Shown piece by piece: positions 52,525-64,000 of a stretch of 64,000 nucleotides of DNA. The notes under the pieces were generated by a model. It saw only the letters and a list, made by a program, of their open reading frames with translations. It was not told the origin of the DNA and did not search any database. The stretch lies in NCBI GenBank assembly GCA_964057225.1, contig OZ059897.1:18228001-18292000 (forward strand), given 5' to 3'. The position numbers were made by a program, and so were the translations under genes. Source of the DNA: Auanema rhodensis (lineage: Eukaryota; Nematoda; Chromadorea; Rhabditida; Rhabditidae). How positions within the stretch are numbered: position 1 is the stretch's first letter; the number at the start of each line of letters is the position of its first letter.

Positions 52525-55500
52525 GACAATGTTATTCAACGAAAAAATTAATTCTTCAGGGTGAAAATCGAGGATATAAGTGTGAACTTATATCAGTTGA
52601 TATCTCGGTGCATTTTTAAGCTAGCGCAAATCTGATAACACAGATCGACGCAGCTTAAAAATCCGCATCGAATGCACTATACTACATCGAGAAACGCTCA
52701 ATACAAAAATTAGTTATAATCGTTTGAAAAATGATGCATTAGTGTATGTTGAGTTTCCATGTACACTCAACATTGCTTCCAAAAACATTTTGACAAAAAT
52801 TTTTTCGAAAAATTTCAAAATAATTTAGCAAAAAGTAGATGTTTTTAGATTCCATTTTTCAAGGCAAAGACGATGGACAATGTTATTCAACGAAAAAATT
52901 AATTCTTCAGGGTGAAAATCGAGGATATAAGTGTGAACTTATATCAGTTGATATCTCGGTGCATTTTTAAGCTAGCGCAAATCTGATAACACAGATCGAC
53001 GCAGCTTAAAAATCCGCATCGAATGCACTATACTACATTGAGAAACGCTTAATACAAAAATTAGTTATAATCGTTTGAAAAATGATGCATTAGTGTATGT
53101 TGAGTTTCCATGTACACTTAACATTGCTTCCAAAAACATTTTGACAAAAATTTTTTCGAAAAATTTCAAAATAGTTTACCAAAAAGTAGATGTTTTTAGA
53201 TTCCATTTTTCAAGGCAAAGACGATGGACAATGTTATTCAACGAAAAAATTAATTCTTCAGGGTGAAAATTGAGGATATAAGTGTGAACTTATATCAGTT
53301 GATATCTCGGTGCATTTTTAAGCTAGCGCAAATCTGATAACACAGATCGACGCAGCTTAAAAATCCGCATCGAATGCACTATACTACATTGAGAAACGCT
53401 TAATACAAAAATTAGTTATAATCGTTTGAAAAATGATGCATTAGTGTATGTTGAGTTTCCATGTACACTTAACATTGCTTCCAAAAACATTTTGACAAAA
53501 ATTTTTTCGAAAAATTTCAAAATAGTTTACCAAAAAGTAGATGTTTTTAGATTCCATTTTTCAAGGCAAAGACGATGGACAATGTTATTCAACGAAAAAA
53601 TTAATTCTTCAGGGTGAAAATCGAGGATATAAGTGTGAACTTATATCAGTTGATATCTCGGTGCATTTTTAAGCTAGCGCAAATCTGATAACACAGATCG
53701 ACGCAGCTTAAAAATCCGCATCGAATGCACTATACTACATCGAAAAACGCTCAATACAAAAATTAGTTATAATCGTTTGAAAAATGATGCATTAGTGTAT
53801 GTTGAGTTTCCATGTACACTCCACATTGCTTCCAAAACCATTTTGACAAAAATTTTTTCGAAAAATTTCAAAATAATTTAGCAAAAAGTAGATGTTTTTA
53901 GATTCCATTTTTCAAGGCACAGACGATGGACAATGTTATTCAACGAAAAAATTAATTCTTCAGGGTGAAAATCGAAGATATAAGTGTGAACTTATATCAG
54001 TTGATATCTCGGTGCATTTTCGAGCTAGCGCAAATCTGATAACACAGATCGACGCAGCTTAAAAATCCGCATCGAATGCACTATACTACATTGAGAAACG
54101 CTTAATACAAAAATTAGTTATAATCGTTTGAAAAATGATGCATTAGTGTATGTTGAGTTTCCATGTACACTCAACATTGCTTCCAAAAACATTTTGACAA
54201 AAATTTTTTCGAAAAATTTCAAAATAATTTAGCAAAAAGTAGATGTTTTTAGATTCCATTTTTCAAGGCAAAGACGATGGACAATGTTATTCAACGAAAA
54301 AATTAATTCTTCAGGGTGAAAATCGAGGATATAAGTGTGAACTTATATCAGTTGATATCTCGGTGCATTTTTAAGCTAGCGCAAATCTGATAACACAGAT
54401 CGACGCAGCTTAAAAATCCGGATCGAATGCACTATACTACATTGAGAAACGCTTAATACAAAAATTAGTTATGATCGTTTGAAAAATGATGCATTAGTGT
54501 ATGTTGAGTTTCCATGTACACTCAACATTGCTTCCAAAAACATTTTGACAAAAATTTTTTCGAAAAATTTCAAAATAATTTAGCAAAAAGTAGATGTTTT
54601 TAGATTCCATTTTTCAAGGCAAAGACGATGGACAATGTTATTCAACGAAAAAATTAATTCTTCAGGGTGAAAATTGAGGATATAAGTGTGAACTTATATC
54701 AGTTGATATCTCGGTGCATTTTTAAGCTAGCGCAAATCTGATAACACAGATCGACGCAGCTTAAAAATCCGCATCGAATGCACTATACTACATTGAGAAA
54801 CATTTGATACAAAAATTAGTTATGATCGTTTGAAAAATGATGCATTAGTGTATGTTGAGTTTCCATGTACACTCAACATTGCTTCCAAAAACATTTTGAC
54901 AAAAATTTTTTCGAAAAATTTCGAAATAATTTAGCAAAAAGTAGATGTTTTTAGATTTCATTTTTCAAGGCAAAGACGATGGACAATGTTATTCAACGAA
55001 AAAATTAATTCTTCAGGGTGAAAATCGAGGATATAAGTGTGAACTTATATCAGTTGATATCTCGGTGCATTTTTAAGCTAGCGCAAATCTGATAACACAG
55101 ATCGACGCAGCTTAAAAATCCGCATCGAATGCACTATACTACATTGAGAAAAGCTTAATACAAAAATTAGTTATAATCGTTTGAAAAATGATGCATTAGT
55201 GTATGTTGAGTTTCCATGTACACTTAACATTGCTTCCAAAAACATTTTGACAAAAATTTTTTCGAAAAATTTCAAAATAGTTTACCAAAAAGTAGATGTT
55301 TTTAGATTCCATTTTTCAAGGCAAAGACGATGGACAATGTTATTCAACGAAAAAATTAATTCTTCAGGGTGAAAATCGAGGATATAAGTGTGAACTTATA
55401 TCAGTTGATATCTCGGTGCATTTTCAAGCTAGCGCAAATCTGATAACACAGATCGACGCAGCTTAAAAATCCGCATCGAATGCACTATACTACATTGAGA

Positions 55501-58500
55501 AACGCTTAATACAAAAATTAGTTATAATCGTTTGAAAAATGATGCATTAGTGTATGTTGAGTTTCCATGTACACTTAACATTGCTTCCAAAAACATTTTG
55601 ACAAAAATTTTTTCGAAAAATTTCAAAATAGTTTACCAAAAAGTAGATGTTTTTAGATTCCATTTTTCAAGGCAAAGACGATGGACAATGTTATTCAACG
55701 AAAAAATTAATTCTTCAGGGTGAAAATCGAGGATATAAGTGTGAACTTATATCAGTTGATATCTCGGTGCATTTTTAAGCTAGCGCAAATCTGATAACAC
55801 AGATCGACGCAGCTTAAAAATCCGCATCGAATGCACTATACTACATCGAGAAACGCTCAATACAAAAATTAGTTATAATCGTTTGAAAAATGATGCATTA
55901 GTGTATGTTGAGTTTCCATGTACACTCAACATTGCTTCCAAAAACATTTTGACAAAAATTTTTTCGAAAAATTTCAAAATAATTTAGCAAAAAGTAGATG
56001 TTTTTAGATTCCATTTTTCAAGGCAAAGACGATGGACAATGTTATTCAACGAAAAAATTAATTCTTCAGGGTGAAAATCGAAGATATAAGTGTGAACTTA
56101 TATCAGTTGATATCTCGGTGCATTTTCGAGCTAGCGCAAATCTGATAACACAGATCGACGCAGCTTAAAAATCCGCATCGAATGCACTATACTACATCGA
56201 GAAACGCTCAATACAAAAATTAGTTATAATCGTTTGAAAAATGATGCATTAGTGTATGTTGAGTTTCCATGTACACTCAACATTGCTTCCAAAACCATTT
56301 TGACAAAAATTTTTTCGAAAAATTTCAAAATAATTTAGCAAAAAGTAGATGTTTTTAGATTCCATTTTTCAAGGCACAGACGATGGACAATGTTATTCAA
56401 CGAAAAAATTAATTCTTCAGGGTGAAAATCGAAGATATAAGTGTGAACTTATATCAGTTGATATCTCGGTGCATTTTCGAGCTAGCGCAAATCTGATAAC
56501 ACAGATCGACGCAGCTTAAAAATTCGCATCGAATGCACTATACTACATTGAGAAACGCTTAATACAAAAATTAGTTATAATCGTTTGAAAAATGATGCAT
56601 TAGTGTATGTTGAGTTTCCATGTACACTCAACATTGCTTCCAAAAACATTTTGACAAAAATTTTTTCGAAAAATTTCAAAATAATTTAGCAAAAAGTAGA
56701 TGATTTTAGATTCCATTTTTCAAGGCAAAGACGATGGACAATGTTATTCAACGAAAAAATTAATTCTTCAGGGTGAAAATCGAGGATATAAGTGTGAACT
56801 TATATCAGTTGATATCTCGGTGCATTTTTAAGCTAGCGCAAATCTGATAACACAGATCGACGCAGCTTAAAAATCCGGATCGAATGCACTATACTACATT
56901 GAGAAACGCTTAATACAAAAATTAGTTATGATCGTTTGAAAAATGATGCATTAGTGTATGTTGAGTTTCCATGTACACTCAACATTGCTTCCAAAAACAT
57001 TTTGACAAAAATTTTTTCGAAAAATTTCAAAATAATTTAGCAAAAAGTAGATGTTTTTAGATTCCATTTTTCAAGGCAAAGACGATGGACAATGTTATTC
57101 AACGAAAAAATTGATTCTTCAGGGTGAAAATTGAGGATATAAGTGTGAACTTATATCAGTTGATATCTCGGTGCATTTTTAAGCTAGCGCAAATCTGATA
57201 ACACAGATCGACGCAGCTTAAAAATCCGCATCGAATGCACTATACTACATTGAGAAACATTTGATACAAAAATTAGTTATGATCGTTTGAAAAATGATGC
57301 ATTAGTGTATGTTGAGTTTCCATGTACACTCAACATTGCTTCCAAAAACATTTTGACAAAAATTTTTTCGAAAAATTTCGAAATAATTTAGCAAAAAGTA
57401 GATGTTTTTAGATTTCATTTTTCAAGGCAAAGACGATGGACAATGTTATTCAACGAAAAAATTAATTCTTCAGGGTGAAAATCGAGGATATAAGTGTGAA
57501 CTTATATCAGTTGATATCTCGGTGCATTTTTAAGCTAGCGCAAATCTGATAACACAGATCGACGCAGCTTAAAAATCCGCATCGAATGCACTATACTACA
57601 TTGAGAAACGCTTAATACAAAAATTAGTTATGATCGTTTGAAAAATGATGCATTAGTGTATGTTGAGTTTCCATGTACACTCAATATTGCTTCCAAAAAC
57701 ATTTTGACAAAAATGTTTTCGGAAAATTTCAAAATAATTTAGCAAAAAGTAGATGTTTTTAGATTTCTTTTTTCAAGGCAAAGACGATGGACAATGTTAT
57801 TCAACGAAAAAATTAATTCTTCAGGGTGAAAATCGAGGATATAAGTGTGAACTTATATCAGTTGATATCTCGGTGCATATTTAAGCTAGCGCAAATCTGA
57901 TAACACAGATCGACGCAGCTTAAAAATCCGCATCGAATGCACTATACTACATTGAGAAACGCTTAATACAAAAATTAGTTATGATCGTTTGAAAAATGAT
58001 GCATTAGTGTATGTTGAGTTTCCATGTACACTCAACATTGCTTCCAAAAACATTTTGACAAAAATTTTTTCGAAAAATTTCAAAATAATTTAGCAAAAAG
58101 TAGATGTTTTTAGATTCCATTTTTCAAGGCAAAGACGATAAACAATGTTATTCAACGAAAAAATTAATTCTTTAGGGTGAAAATCGAGGATATAAGTGTG
58201 AACTTATATCAGTTGATATCTCGGTGCATTTTTAAGCTAGCGCAAATCTGATAACACAGATCGACGCAGCTTAAAAATCCGCATCGAATGCACTATACTA
58301 CATTGAGAAACGCTTAATACAAAAATTAGTTATGATCGTTTGAAAAATGATGCATTAGTGTATGTTGAGTTTCCATGTACACTCAACATTGCTTCCAAAA
58401 ACATTTTGACAAAAATTTTTTCGAAACATTTCAAAATAATTTAGCAAAAAGTAAATGTTTTTAGATTCCATTTTTCAAGGCAAAGACGATGGACAATGTT

Positions 58501-61500
58501 ATTCAACGAAAAAATTAATTCTTCAGGGTGAAAATTGAGGATATAAGTGTGAACTTATATCAGTTGATATCTCGGTGCATTTTTAAGCTAGCGCAAATCT
58601 GATAACACAGATCGACGCAGCTTAAAAATCCGCATCGAATGCACTATACTACATTGAGAAACATTTGATACAAAAATTAGTTATGATCGTTTGAAAAATG
58701 ATGCATTAGTGTATGTTGAGTTTCCATGTACACTCAACATTGCTTCCAAAAACATTTTGACAAAAATTTTTTCGAAAAATTTCGAAATAATTTAGCAAAA
58801 AGTAGATGTTTTTAGATTTCATTTTTCAAGGCAAAGACGATGGACAATGTTATTCAACGAAAAAATTAATTCTTCAGGGTGAAAATCGAGGATATAAGTG
58901 TGAACTTATATCAGTTGATATCTCGGTGCATTTTTAAGCTAGCGCAAATCTGATAACACAGATCGACGCAGCTTAAAAATCCGCATCGAATGCACTATAC
59001 TACATTGAGAAACGCTTAATACAAAAATTAGTTATAATCGTTTGAAAAATGATGCATTAGTGTATGTTGAGTTTCCATGTACACTCAACATTGCTTCCAA
59101 AAACATTTTGACAAAAATTTTTTCGAAAAATTTCAAAATAATTTAGCAAAAAGTAGATGTTTTTAGATTCCATTTTTCAAGGCAAAGACGATGGACAATG
59201 TTATTCAACGAAAAAATTAATTCTTCAGGGTGAAAATCGAGGATATAAGTGTGAACTTATATCAGTTGATATCTCGGTGCATTTTTAAGCTAGCGCAAAT
59301 CTGATAACACAGATCGACGCAGCTTAAAAATCCGCATCGAATGCACTATACTACATCGAGAAACGCTCAATACAAAAATTAGTTATAATCGTTTGAAAAA
59401 TGATGCATTAGTGTATGTTGAGTTTCCATGTACACTCAACATTGCTTCCAAAAACATTTTGACAAAAATTTTTTCGAAAAATTTCAAAATAATTTAGCAA
59501 AAAGTAGATGTTTTTAGATTCCATTTTTCAAGGCAAAGACGATGGACAATGTTATTCAACGAAAAAATTAATTCTTCAGGGTGAAAATCGAGGATATAAG
59601 TGTGAACTTATATCAGTTGATATCTCGGTGCATTTTTAAGCTAGCGCAAATCTGATAACACAGATCGACGCAGCTTAAAAATCCGCATCGAATGCACTAT
59701 ACTACATCGAGAAACGCTCAATACAAAAATTAGTTATAATCGTTTGAAAAATGATGCATTAGTGTATGTTGAGTTTCCATGTACACTCAACATTGCTTCC
59801 AAAACCATTTTGACAAAAATTTTTTCGAAAAATTTCAAAATAATTTAGCAAAAAGTAGATGTTTTTAGATTCCATTTTTCAAGGCACAGACGATGGACAA
59901 TGTTATTCAACGAAAAAATTAATTCTTCAGGGTGAAAATCGAAGATATAAGTGTGAACTTATATCAGTTGATATCTCGGTGCATTTTCGAGCTAGCGCAA
60001 ATCTGATAACACAGATCGACGCAGCTTAAAAATCCGCATCGAATGCACTATACTACATTGAGAAACGCTTAATACAAAAATTAGTTATGATCGTTTGAAA
60101 AATGATGCATTAGTGTATGTTGAGTTTCCATGTACACTCAACATTGCTTCCAAAAACATTTTGACAAAAATTTTTTCGAAAAATTTCGAAATAATTTAGC
60201 AAAAAGTAGATGTTTTTAGATTTCATTTTTCAAGGCAAAGACGATGGACAATGTTATTCAACGAAAAAATTAATTCTTCAGGGTGAAAATCGAGGATATA
60301 AGTGTGAACTTATATCAGTTGATATCTCGGTGCATTTTTAAGCTAGCGCAAATCTGATAACACAGATCGACGCAGCTTAAAAATCCGCATCGAATGCACT
60401 ATACTACATTGAGAAACGCTTAATACAAAAATTAGTTATAATCGTTTGAAAAATGATGCATTAGTGTATGTTGAGTTTCCATGTACACTCAACATTGCTT
60501 CCAAAAACATTTTGACAAAAATTTTTTCGAAAAATTTCAAAATAATTTAGCAAAAAGTAGATGTTTTTAGATTCCATTTTTCAAGGCAAAGACGATGGAC
60601 AATGTTATTCAACGAAAAAATTAATTCTTCAGGGTGAAAATCGAGGATATAAGTGTGAACTTATATCAGTTGATATCTCGGTGCATTTTTAAGCTAGCGC
60701 AAATCTGATAACACAGATCGACGCAGCTTAAAAATCCGGATCGAATGCACTATACTACATTGAGAAACGCTTAATACAAAAATTAGTTATGATCGTTTGA
60801 AAAATGATGCATTAGTGTATGTTGAGTTTCCATGTACACTCAACATTGCTTCCAAAAACATTTTGACAAAAATTTTTTCGAAAAATTTCAAAATAATTTA
60901 GCAAAAAGTAGATGTTTTTAGATTCCATTTTTCAAGGCAAAGACGATGGACAATGTTATTCAACGAAAAAATTAATTCTTCAGGGTGAAAATTGAGGATA
61001 TAAGTGTGAACTTATATCAGTTGATATCTCGGTGCATTTTTAAGCTAGCGCAAATCTGATAACACAGATCGACGCAGCTTAAAAATCCGCATCGAATGCA
61101 CTATACTACATTGAGAAACATTTGATACAAAAATTAGTTATGATCGTTTGAAAAATGATGCATTAGTGTATGTTGAGTTTCCATGTACACTCAACATTGC
61201 TTCCAAAAACATTTTGACAAAAATTTTTTCGAAAAATTTCGAAATAATTTAGCAAAAAGTAGATGTTTTTAGATTTCATTTTTCAAGGCAAAGACGATGG
61301 ACAATGTTATTCAACGAAAAAATTAATTCTTCAGGGTGAAAATCGAGGATATAAGTGTGAACTTATATCAGTTGATATCTCGGTGCATTTTTAAGCTAGC
61401 GCAAATCTGATAACACAGATCGACGCAGCTTAAAAATCCGCATCGAATGCACTATACTACATTGAGAAACGCTTAATACAAAAATTAGTTATGATCGTTT

Positions 61501-61650
61501 GAAAAATGATGCATTAGTGTATGTTGAGTTTCCATGTACACTCAATATTGCTTCCAAAAACATTTTGACAAAAATGTTTTCGGAAAATTTCAAAATAATT
61601 TAGCAAAAAGTAGATGTTTTTAGATTTCTTTTTTCAAGGCAAAGACGATG
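52525..61650. repeat. Mosaic HOR with 7- and 11-monomer periods
   Basis: A run of four types recurs: AAAACCATTTTG with GGCACAGACG (53578, 56035, 59545); CATTTTCGAGC (53929, 56386, 59896); CCGGATCG (54280, 56737, 60598); and AAAATTGAGG with AACATTTGATAC (54631, 57088, 58492, 60949). The first two runs are 2457 bp apart (7 monomers). The AACATTTGATAC units are spaced 7, 4 and 7, which also gives two 3861-bp (11-monomer) intervals. Units at 57439 and 61300 share AATGTTTTCGGAAAA. The unit at 59896 joins a CATTTTCGAGC left half to a TTTCGAAAT/GATTTCATTTTT right half. The unit at 58141 has several private changes. Confidence 0.82.
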
Positions 61651-63756
61651 GACAATGTTATTCAACGAAAAAATCATTTCTTCAGGGTGAAAATCGAGGA
61701 TATAAGTGTGAACTTATATCAGTTGATATCTCGGTGCATTTTTAAGCTAGCGCAAATCTGATAACACAGATCGACGCAGCTTAAAAATCCGCATCGAATG
61801 CACTATACTACATTGAGAAACGCTTAATACAAAAATTAGTTATAATCGTTTGAAAAATGATGCATTAGTGTATGTTGAGTTTCCATGTACACTCAACATT
61901 GCTTCCAAAAACATTTTGACAAAAATTTTTTCGAAAAATTTCAAAATAATTTAGCAAAAAGTAGATGTTTTTAGATTCCATTTTTCAAGGCAAAGACGAT
62001 GGACAATGTTATTCAACGAAAAAATTAATTCTTCAGGGTGAAAATCGAGGATATAAGTGTGAACTTATATCAGTTGATATCTCGGTGCATTTTTAAGCTA
62101 GCGCAAATCTGATAACACAGATCGACGCAGCTTAAAAATCCGCATCGAATGCACTATACTACATTGAGAAACGCTTAATACAAAAATTAGTTATGATCGT
62201 TTGAAAAATGATGCATTAGTGTATGTTGAGTTTCCATGTACACTCAATATTGCTTCCAAAAACATTTTGACAAAAATGTTTTCGAAAAATTTCAAAATAA
62301 TTTAGCAAAAAGTAGATGTTTTTAGATTTCTTTTTTCAAGGCAAAGACGATGGACAATGTTATTCAACGAAAAAATCATTTCTTCAGGGTGAAAATCGAG
62401 GATATAAGTGTGAACTTATATCAGTTGATATCTGGGTGCATTTTTAAGCTAGCGCAAATCTGATAACACAGATCGACGCAGCTTAAAAATCCGCATCGAA
62501 TGCACTATACTACATTGAGAAAGGCTTAATACATAAATTAGTTATGATCGTTTGAAAAATGATGCATTAGTGTATGTTGAGTTTCCATGTACACTCAACA
62601 TTGCTTCCAAAAACATTTTGACAAAAATTTTTTCGAAAAATTTCGAAATAATTTAGCAAAAAGTAGATGTTTTTAGATTCCATTTTTCAAGGCAAAGACG
62701 ATAGACAATGTTATTCAACGAAAAAATTAATTCTTCAGGGTGAAAATCGAGGATATAAGTGTGAACTTATATCAGTTGATATCTCGGTGCATTTTTAAGC
62801 TAGCGCAAATCTGATAACACAGATCGACGCAGCTTAAGAATCCGCATCGAATGCACTATACTACATTGAGAAACGCTTAATACAAAAATTAGTTATGATC
62901 GTTTGAAAAATGATGCATTAGTGTATGTTGAGTTTCCATGTACACTCAACATTGCTTCCAAAAACATTTTGACAAAAATTTTTTCGAAAAATTTCAAAAT
63001 AATTTAGCAAAAAGTAGATGTTTTTAGATTCCATTTTTCAAGGCAAAGACGATAGACAATGTTATTCAACGAAAAAATTAATTCTTCAGGGTGAAAATCG
63101 AGGATATAAGTGTGAACTTATATCAGTTGATATCTCGGTGCATTTTTAAGCTAGCGCAAATCTGATAACACAGATCGACGCAGCTTAAGAATCCGCATCG
63201 AATGCACTATACTACATTGAGAAACGCTTATTACAAAAATTAGTTATGATCGTTTGAAAAATGATGCATTAGTGTATGTTGAGTTTCCATGTACACTTAA
63301 CATTGCTTCCAAAAACATTTTGACAAAAATTTTTTCGAAAAATTTCAAAATAGTTTACCAAAAAGTAGATGTTTTTAGATTCCATTTTTCAAGGCAAAGA
63401 CGATGGACAATGTTATTCAACGAAAAAATTAATTCTTCAGGGTGAAAATCGAGGATATAAGTGTGAACTTATATCAGTTGATATCTCGGTGCATTTTTAA
63501 GCTAGCGCAAATCTGATAACACAGATCGACGCAGCTTAAAAATCCGCATCGAATGCACTATACTACATCGAGAAACGCTCAATACAAAAATTAGTTATAA
63601 TCGTTTGAAAAATGATGCATTAGTGTATGTTGAGTTTCCATGTACACTCAACATTGCTTCCAAAAACATTTTGACAAAAATTTTTTCGAAAAATTTCAAA
63701 ATAATTTAGCAAAAAGTAGATGTTTTTAGATTCCATTTTTCAAGGCAAAGACGATG
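61651..63756. repeat. Right-end mixed monomers
   Basis: Six monomers. Units at 61651 and 62353 carry AATCATTTC, but only the second has CTGGGTG. The unit at 62002 has CAATATTGC and AAAATGTTTTCG. The unit at 62353 has GAGAAAGGCTTAATAC and CATAAATT. Units at 62704 and 63055 share CTTAAGAATCCG, and GATAGAC junctions occur before both. The unit at 63055 has CTTATTACAAAAA, ACTTAACA and GTTTACC. The unit at 63406 has CATCGAG and CTCAATAC. Confidence 0.78.
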
Positions 63757-64000
63757 GACAATGTTATTCAACGAAAAAATTAATTCTTCAGGGTGAAAAT
63801 CGAGGATATAAGTGTGAACTTATATCAGTTGATATCTCGGTGCATTTTTAAGCTAGCGCAAATCTGATAACACAGATCGACGCAGCTTAAAAATCCGCAT
63901 CGAATGCACTATACTACATCGAGAAACGCTCAATACAAAAATTAGTTATAATCGTTTGAAAAATGATGCATTAGTGTATGTTGAGTTTCCATGTACACTC
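63757..64000. repeat. Partial monomer cut by window end
   Basis: The first 244 bases of another monomer, of the CATCGAG/CTCAATAC type like its left neighbour. It ends inside the right arm of inverted repeat III (ACTC). The array therefore continues beyond the window. Confidence 0.95.

Larger units (their letters stand above)
1..64000. repeat. Satellite DNA array, 351-bp monomer, head to tail
   Basis: The start motif GACAATGTTATTCAACG recurs every 351 bases from base 1 (352, 703, 1054 and so on; 7021, 14041, 21061, 28081 and 35101 are all in phase). After one 126-bp deletion near 36589 the phase continues from 36730 to the end (37081, 44101, 51121, 58141). This gives 181 full monomers, one truncated monomer and one terminal partial one. 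All are in the same orientation, and I see only substitutions apart from that deletion. Monomers 1 and 2 differ at 7 of 351 positions, which is typical of within-array divergence here. No non-satellite sequence interrupts the array. The family is not one I recognise. A eukaryotic centromeric or pericentromeric location is inferred from array size and HOR structure, not seen directly. Confidence 0.99.

Noticed and set aside
7922-63445. Nineteen 63-codon open frames and one of 75 codons (7606-7833) as protein genes or a gene family
   Set aside because: Each lies at a fixed phase of the satellite unit and exists only because one substitution removes a stop (TAG to TAC, or TAG to TGG at 7694). 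There is no upstream signal, domain, or sequence outside the repeat.
1-64000. CRISPR array
   Set aside because: The unit is 351 bp with no short constant repeat separated by unique spacers; all parts of the unit repeat equally.
1-64000. LTR retrotransposon or DNA transposon array
   Set aside because: There are no coding remnants, target site duplications or terminal repeats, and the units abut directly without gaps.
1-64000. Bacterial or plasmid iteron origin
   Set aside because: Iterons are short and few and lie beside a replication gene. Here 351-bp units fill 64 kb with no gene.
1-64000. Assembly artefact from looping over one repeat
   Set aside because: Units carry many distinct linked variants, a single deletion and blocks with different periods, which simple looping would not make. 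Copy number within near-identical blocks (1-1404, 43750-50769) still needs long-read support.

Overview
The whole 64 kb window is one uninterrupted tandem satellite DNA array. The unit is 351 bp long and about 31% G+C (109 of 351 bases counted in the first copy). All copies run head to tail in the same orientation. With base 1 as unit position 1, the window holds 104 full monomers (1-36504), one 225-bp truncated monomer (36505-36729), 77 full monomers (36730-63756) and a 244-bp partial monomer cut by the window end (63757-64000). I see no gene, RNA gene, transposon, CRISPR array or non-satellite flank. Both ends lie inside the array.

An array of this length, with layered higher-order repeats (HORs) and no genes, points to eukaryotic heterochromatin, probably centromeric or pericentromeric. 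Monomer 1 has 12 CpG against about 8.4 expected, so CpG is not depleted. That fits an invertebrate such as an insect better than a CpG-methylating vertebrate or plant, but I do not recognise the family and cannot name a species.

The monomer is rich in inverted repeats: 9-bp arms at unit positions 49-57/62-70; an 11-bp-arm nested dyad at 88-138; 9-bp arms at 222-230/241-249; and a 12-bp palindrome at 277-288. It also carries one GCTAGC and one GATATC in nearly every copy, and many short A/T tracts.

Monomers differ by point substitutions (for example 7 of 351 between units 1 and 2). Linked variants define subclasses that recur with fixed periods. From left to right: two identical-looking 702-bp dimers (1-1404); mixed units with alternating dimers (to 7722); a 1053-bp trimer HOR (7723-10530); looser trimers (11584-13689 and 15445-17550); a mixed zone; pentamer/tetramer units (23518-28080); a zone marked by two co-occurring variants (28081-36504); the 126-bp deletion (36505-36729); two dimer arrays (36730-38133 and 40240-42345); a compound 10-monomer, 3510-bp HOR present twice (43750-50769); and a mosaic with 7- and 11-monomer periods (52525-61650). 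This is what unequal exchange and gene conversion produce.

The short open reading frames (19 near-identical 63-codon frames and one 75-codon frame) are by-products of single substitutions that remove a stop in the repeat. They are not annotated as genes. Coordinates of subclasses were read by eye, so small variants may have been missed.
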